This document shows, piece by piece, positions 63,518 to 64,000 of a stretch of 64,000 bases of DNA (position 1 is its first letter; each line of letters begins with the position of its first letter). This DNA comes from Salinicola endophyticus (GTDB lineage: Bacteria > Pseudomonadota > Gammaproteobacteria > Pseudomonadales > Halomonadaceae), in the NCBI RefSeq assembly GCF_040536835.1, contig NZ_CP159578.1:1984001-2048000 (forward strand), read 5' to 3'. Below the pieces are notes generated by a model. That model was not told where the DNA came from. It searched no databases and saw only the letters and a list, made by a program, of their open reading frames with translations. Both the position numbers and the translations under genes were made by a program.

Positions 63518-64000
63518 AAAACCAGAGGGTTATAAACCAGAGGGGTACAGGGACGGGCTTGGGGGCAAGCCAGACTGCGAGGGGAAAACGACCGGAACGA
63601 GACGATGAGACGTCGAGAAAAACACGACGGAAGCGAGTCCCTTCGCACTCGACCTCCTGTCGAGTCTCGACCTTGAGCTCCGGCAAGCTCCTTTTGCTCT
63701 GGATCTATCCCTGGGCTTTCCCTGGCGCGATCCCTGCCATCACGCTGCATCCCTGAGCGGGTTCCTGAAGCCCGGCTTCCTGCCACGCCCATTCTAGCCG
63801 AGCGATGAGTCCGTTCGCTAATGACTTTTTCGTTTAAAATCCAATAATTACAAAAAGAAACAGTGCTCGATAAGTGCGCCGGTCCAGGCCACGAGAAGCC
63901 GTTGTTTCGATTGAAGAAAAACCCTGCCGCAAACGCGCGTGACGGGTGAAGGACGCTCTTTGCGCGGTGCTTTCAGGCAGTGCCTCGCGCTGCGCCGGAT
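63518..64000. other. Gene-free end of window
   Basis: No supportable gene in these 483 bases. Two overlapping open frames (63475-63756 plus, 63478-63792 minus) are composition-driven and family-less. A short direct repeat (AACCAGAGGG, about 63520-63545, period 15) and an A/T-rich stretch near 63820-63860 are visible; the latter may be the promoter region of a gene beyond the window. Confidence 0.4.

Noticed and set aside
63475..63792. Overlapping plus and minus frames at the window end
   Set aside because: Each is the shadow of the other, with Arg/Ser/Pro bias and no motif.
1..64000. tRNA, rRNA, CRISPR, prophage and transposase genes
   Set aside because: I looked for T-loop consensus sequences, regularly spaced repeats, and transposase or integrase motifs and found none convincing. 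A tRNAscan or HMM run would settle it.

Overview
The window is GC-rich, gene-dense chromosomal DNA from a gammaproteobacterium. Several gene orders are shared with Pseudomonas and E. coli: rpoE-rseA-mucD, lepA-lepB-rnc-era-recO-pdxJ, barA-cysM-rlmD-relA-mazG and cbpA-cbpM. An MvaT-type H-NS protein and the overall gene content point to Oceanospirillales/Halomonadaceae. This is inference from gene content; there is no rRNA, tRNA, CRISPR array, prophage or IS transposase in the window to confirm it.

Layout. 1-12 kb: the end of dinG, a tyrosine-type DAHP synthase (aroF), the envelope-stress set rpoE/rseA/mucD (no rseB/mucB between them), then the conserved lepA-lepB-rnc-era-recO-pdxJ run. 12-20 kb: a BarA/GacS hybrid kinase converging on pdxJ and divergent from cysM-rlmD-relA-mazG (signalling, cysteine synthesis, rRNA methylation, stringent response, nucleotide sanitation). 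20-38 kb: ppc, cbpA-cbpM, an operon of an unknown membrane protein with topB and panE, a divergent SEC-C/TPR protein, ampG, rfaH, a structured repeat element, a SlyD-like prolyl isomerase, a small lytic transglycosylase, proS and a Yip1-family membrane protein.

38-46 kb is the least understood part: a zinc-ribbon metallopeptidase, a split alpha-E / circularly permuted ATP-grasp pair, a divergent fused ATP-grasp/alpha-E protein, and a transglutaminase-like cysteine protease. Together they look like a peptide-ligation and peptide-processing system of unknown product. The fused ATP-grasp lacks ligase motifs that its split paralogue keeps, so the two probably do different jobs.

46-54 kb: a BenE-type transporter with a divergent XRE-cupin regulator and a 40-bp operator-like palindrome, an AmiD-like lipoprotein amidase, mvaT, a tiny gene that looks like an MvaT oligomerisation domain without a DNA-binding domain, and two sugar-nucleotide genes (ugd, manC). 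54-64 kb: a LysR-controlled CoA-transferase plus HMG-CoA-lyase pair (possibly 3-hydroxy-3-methylglutarate catabolism), and the purine-degradation operon xdhA-xdhB-xdhC-guaD divergent from a RutR-like TetR regulator, with a perfect 14-bp palindrome between them. The final ~480 bases hold no gene I can support.
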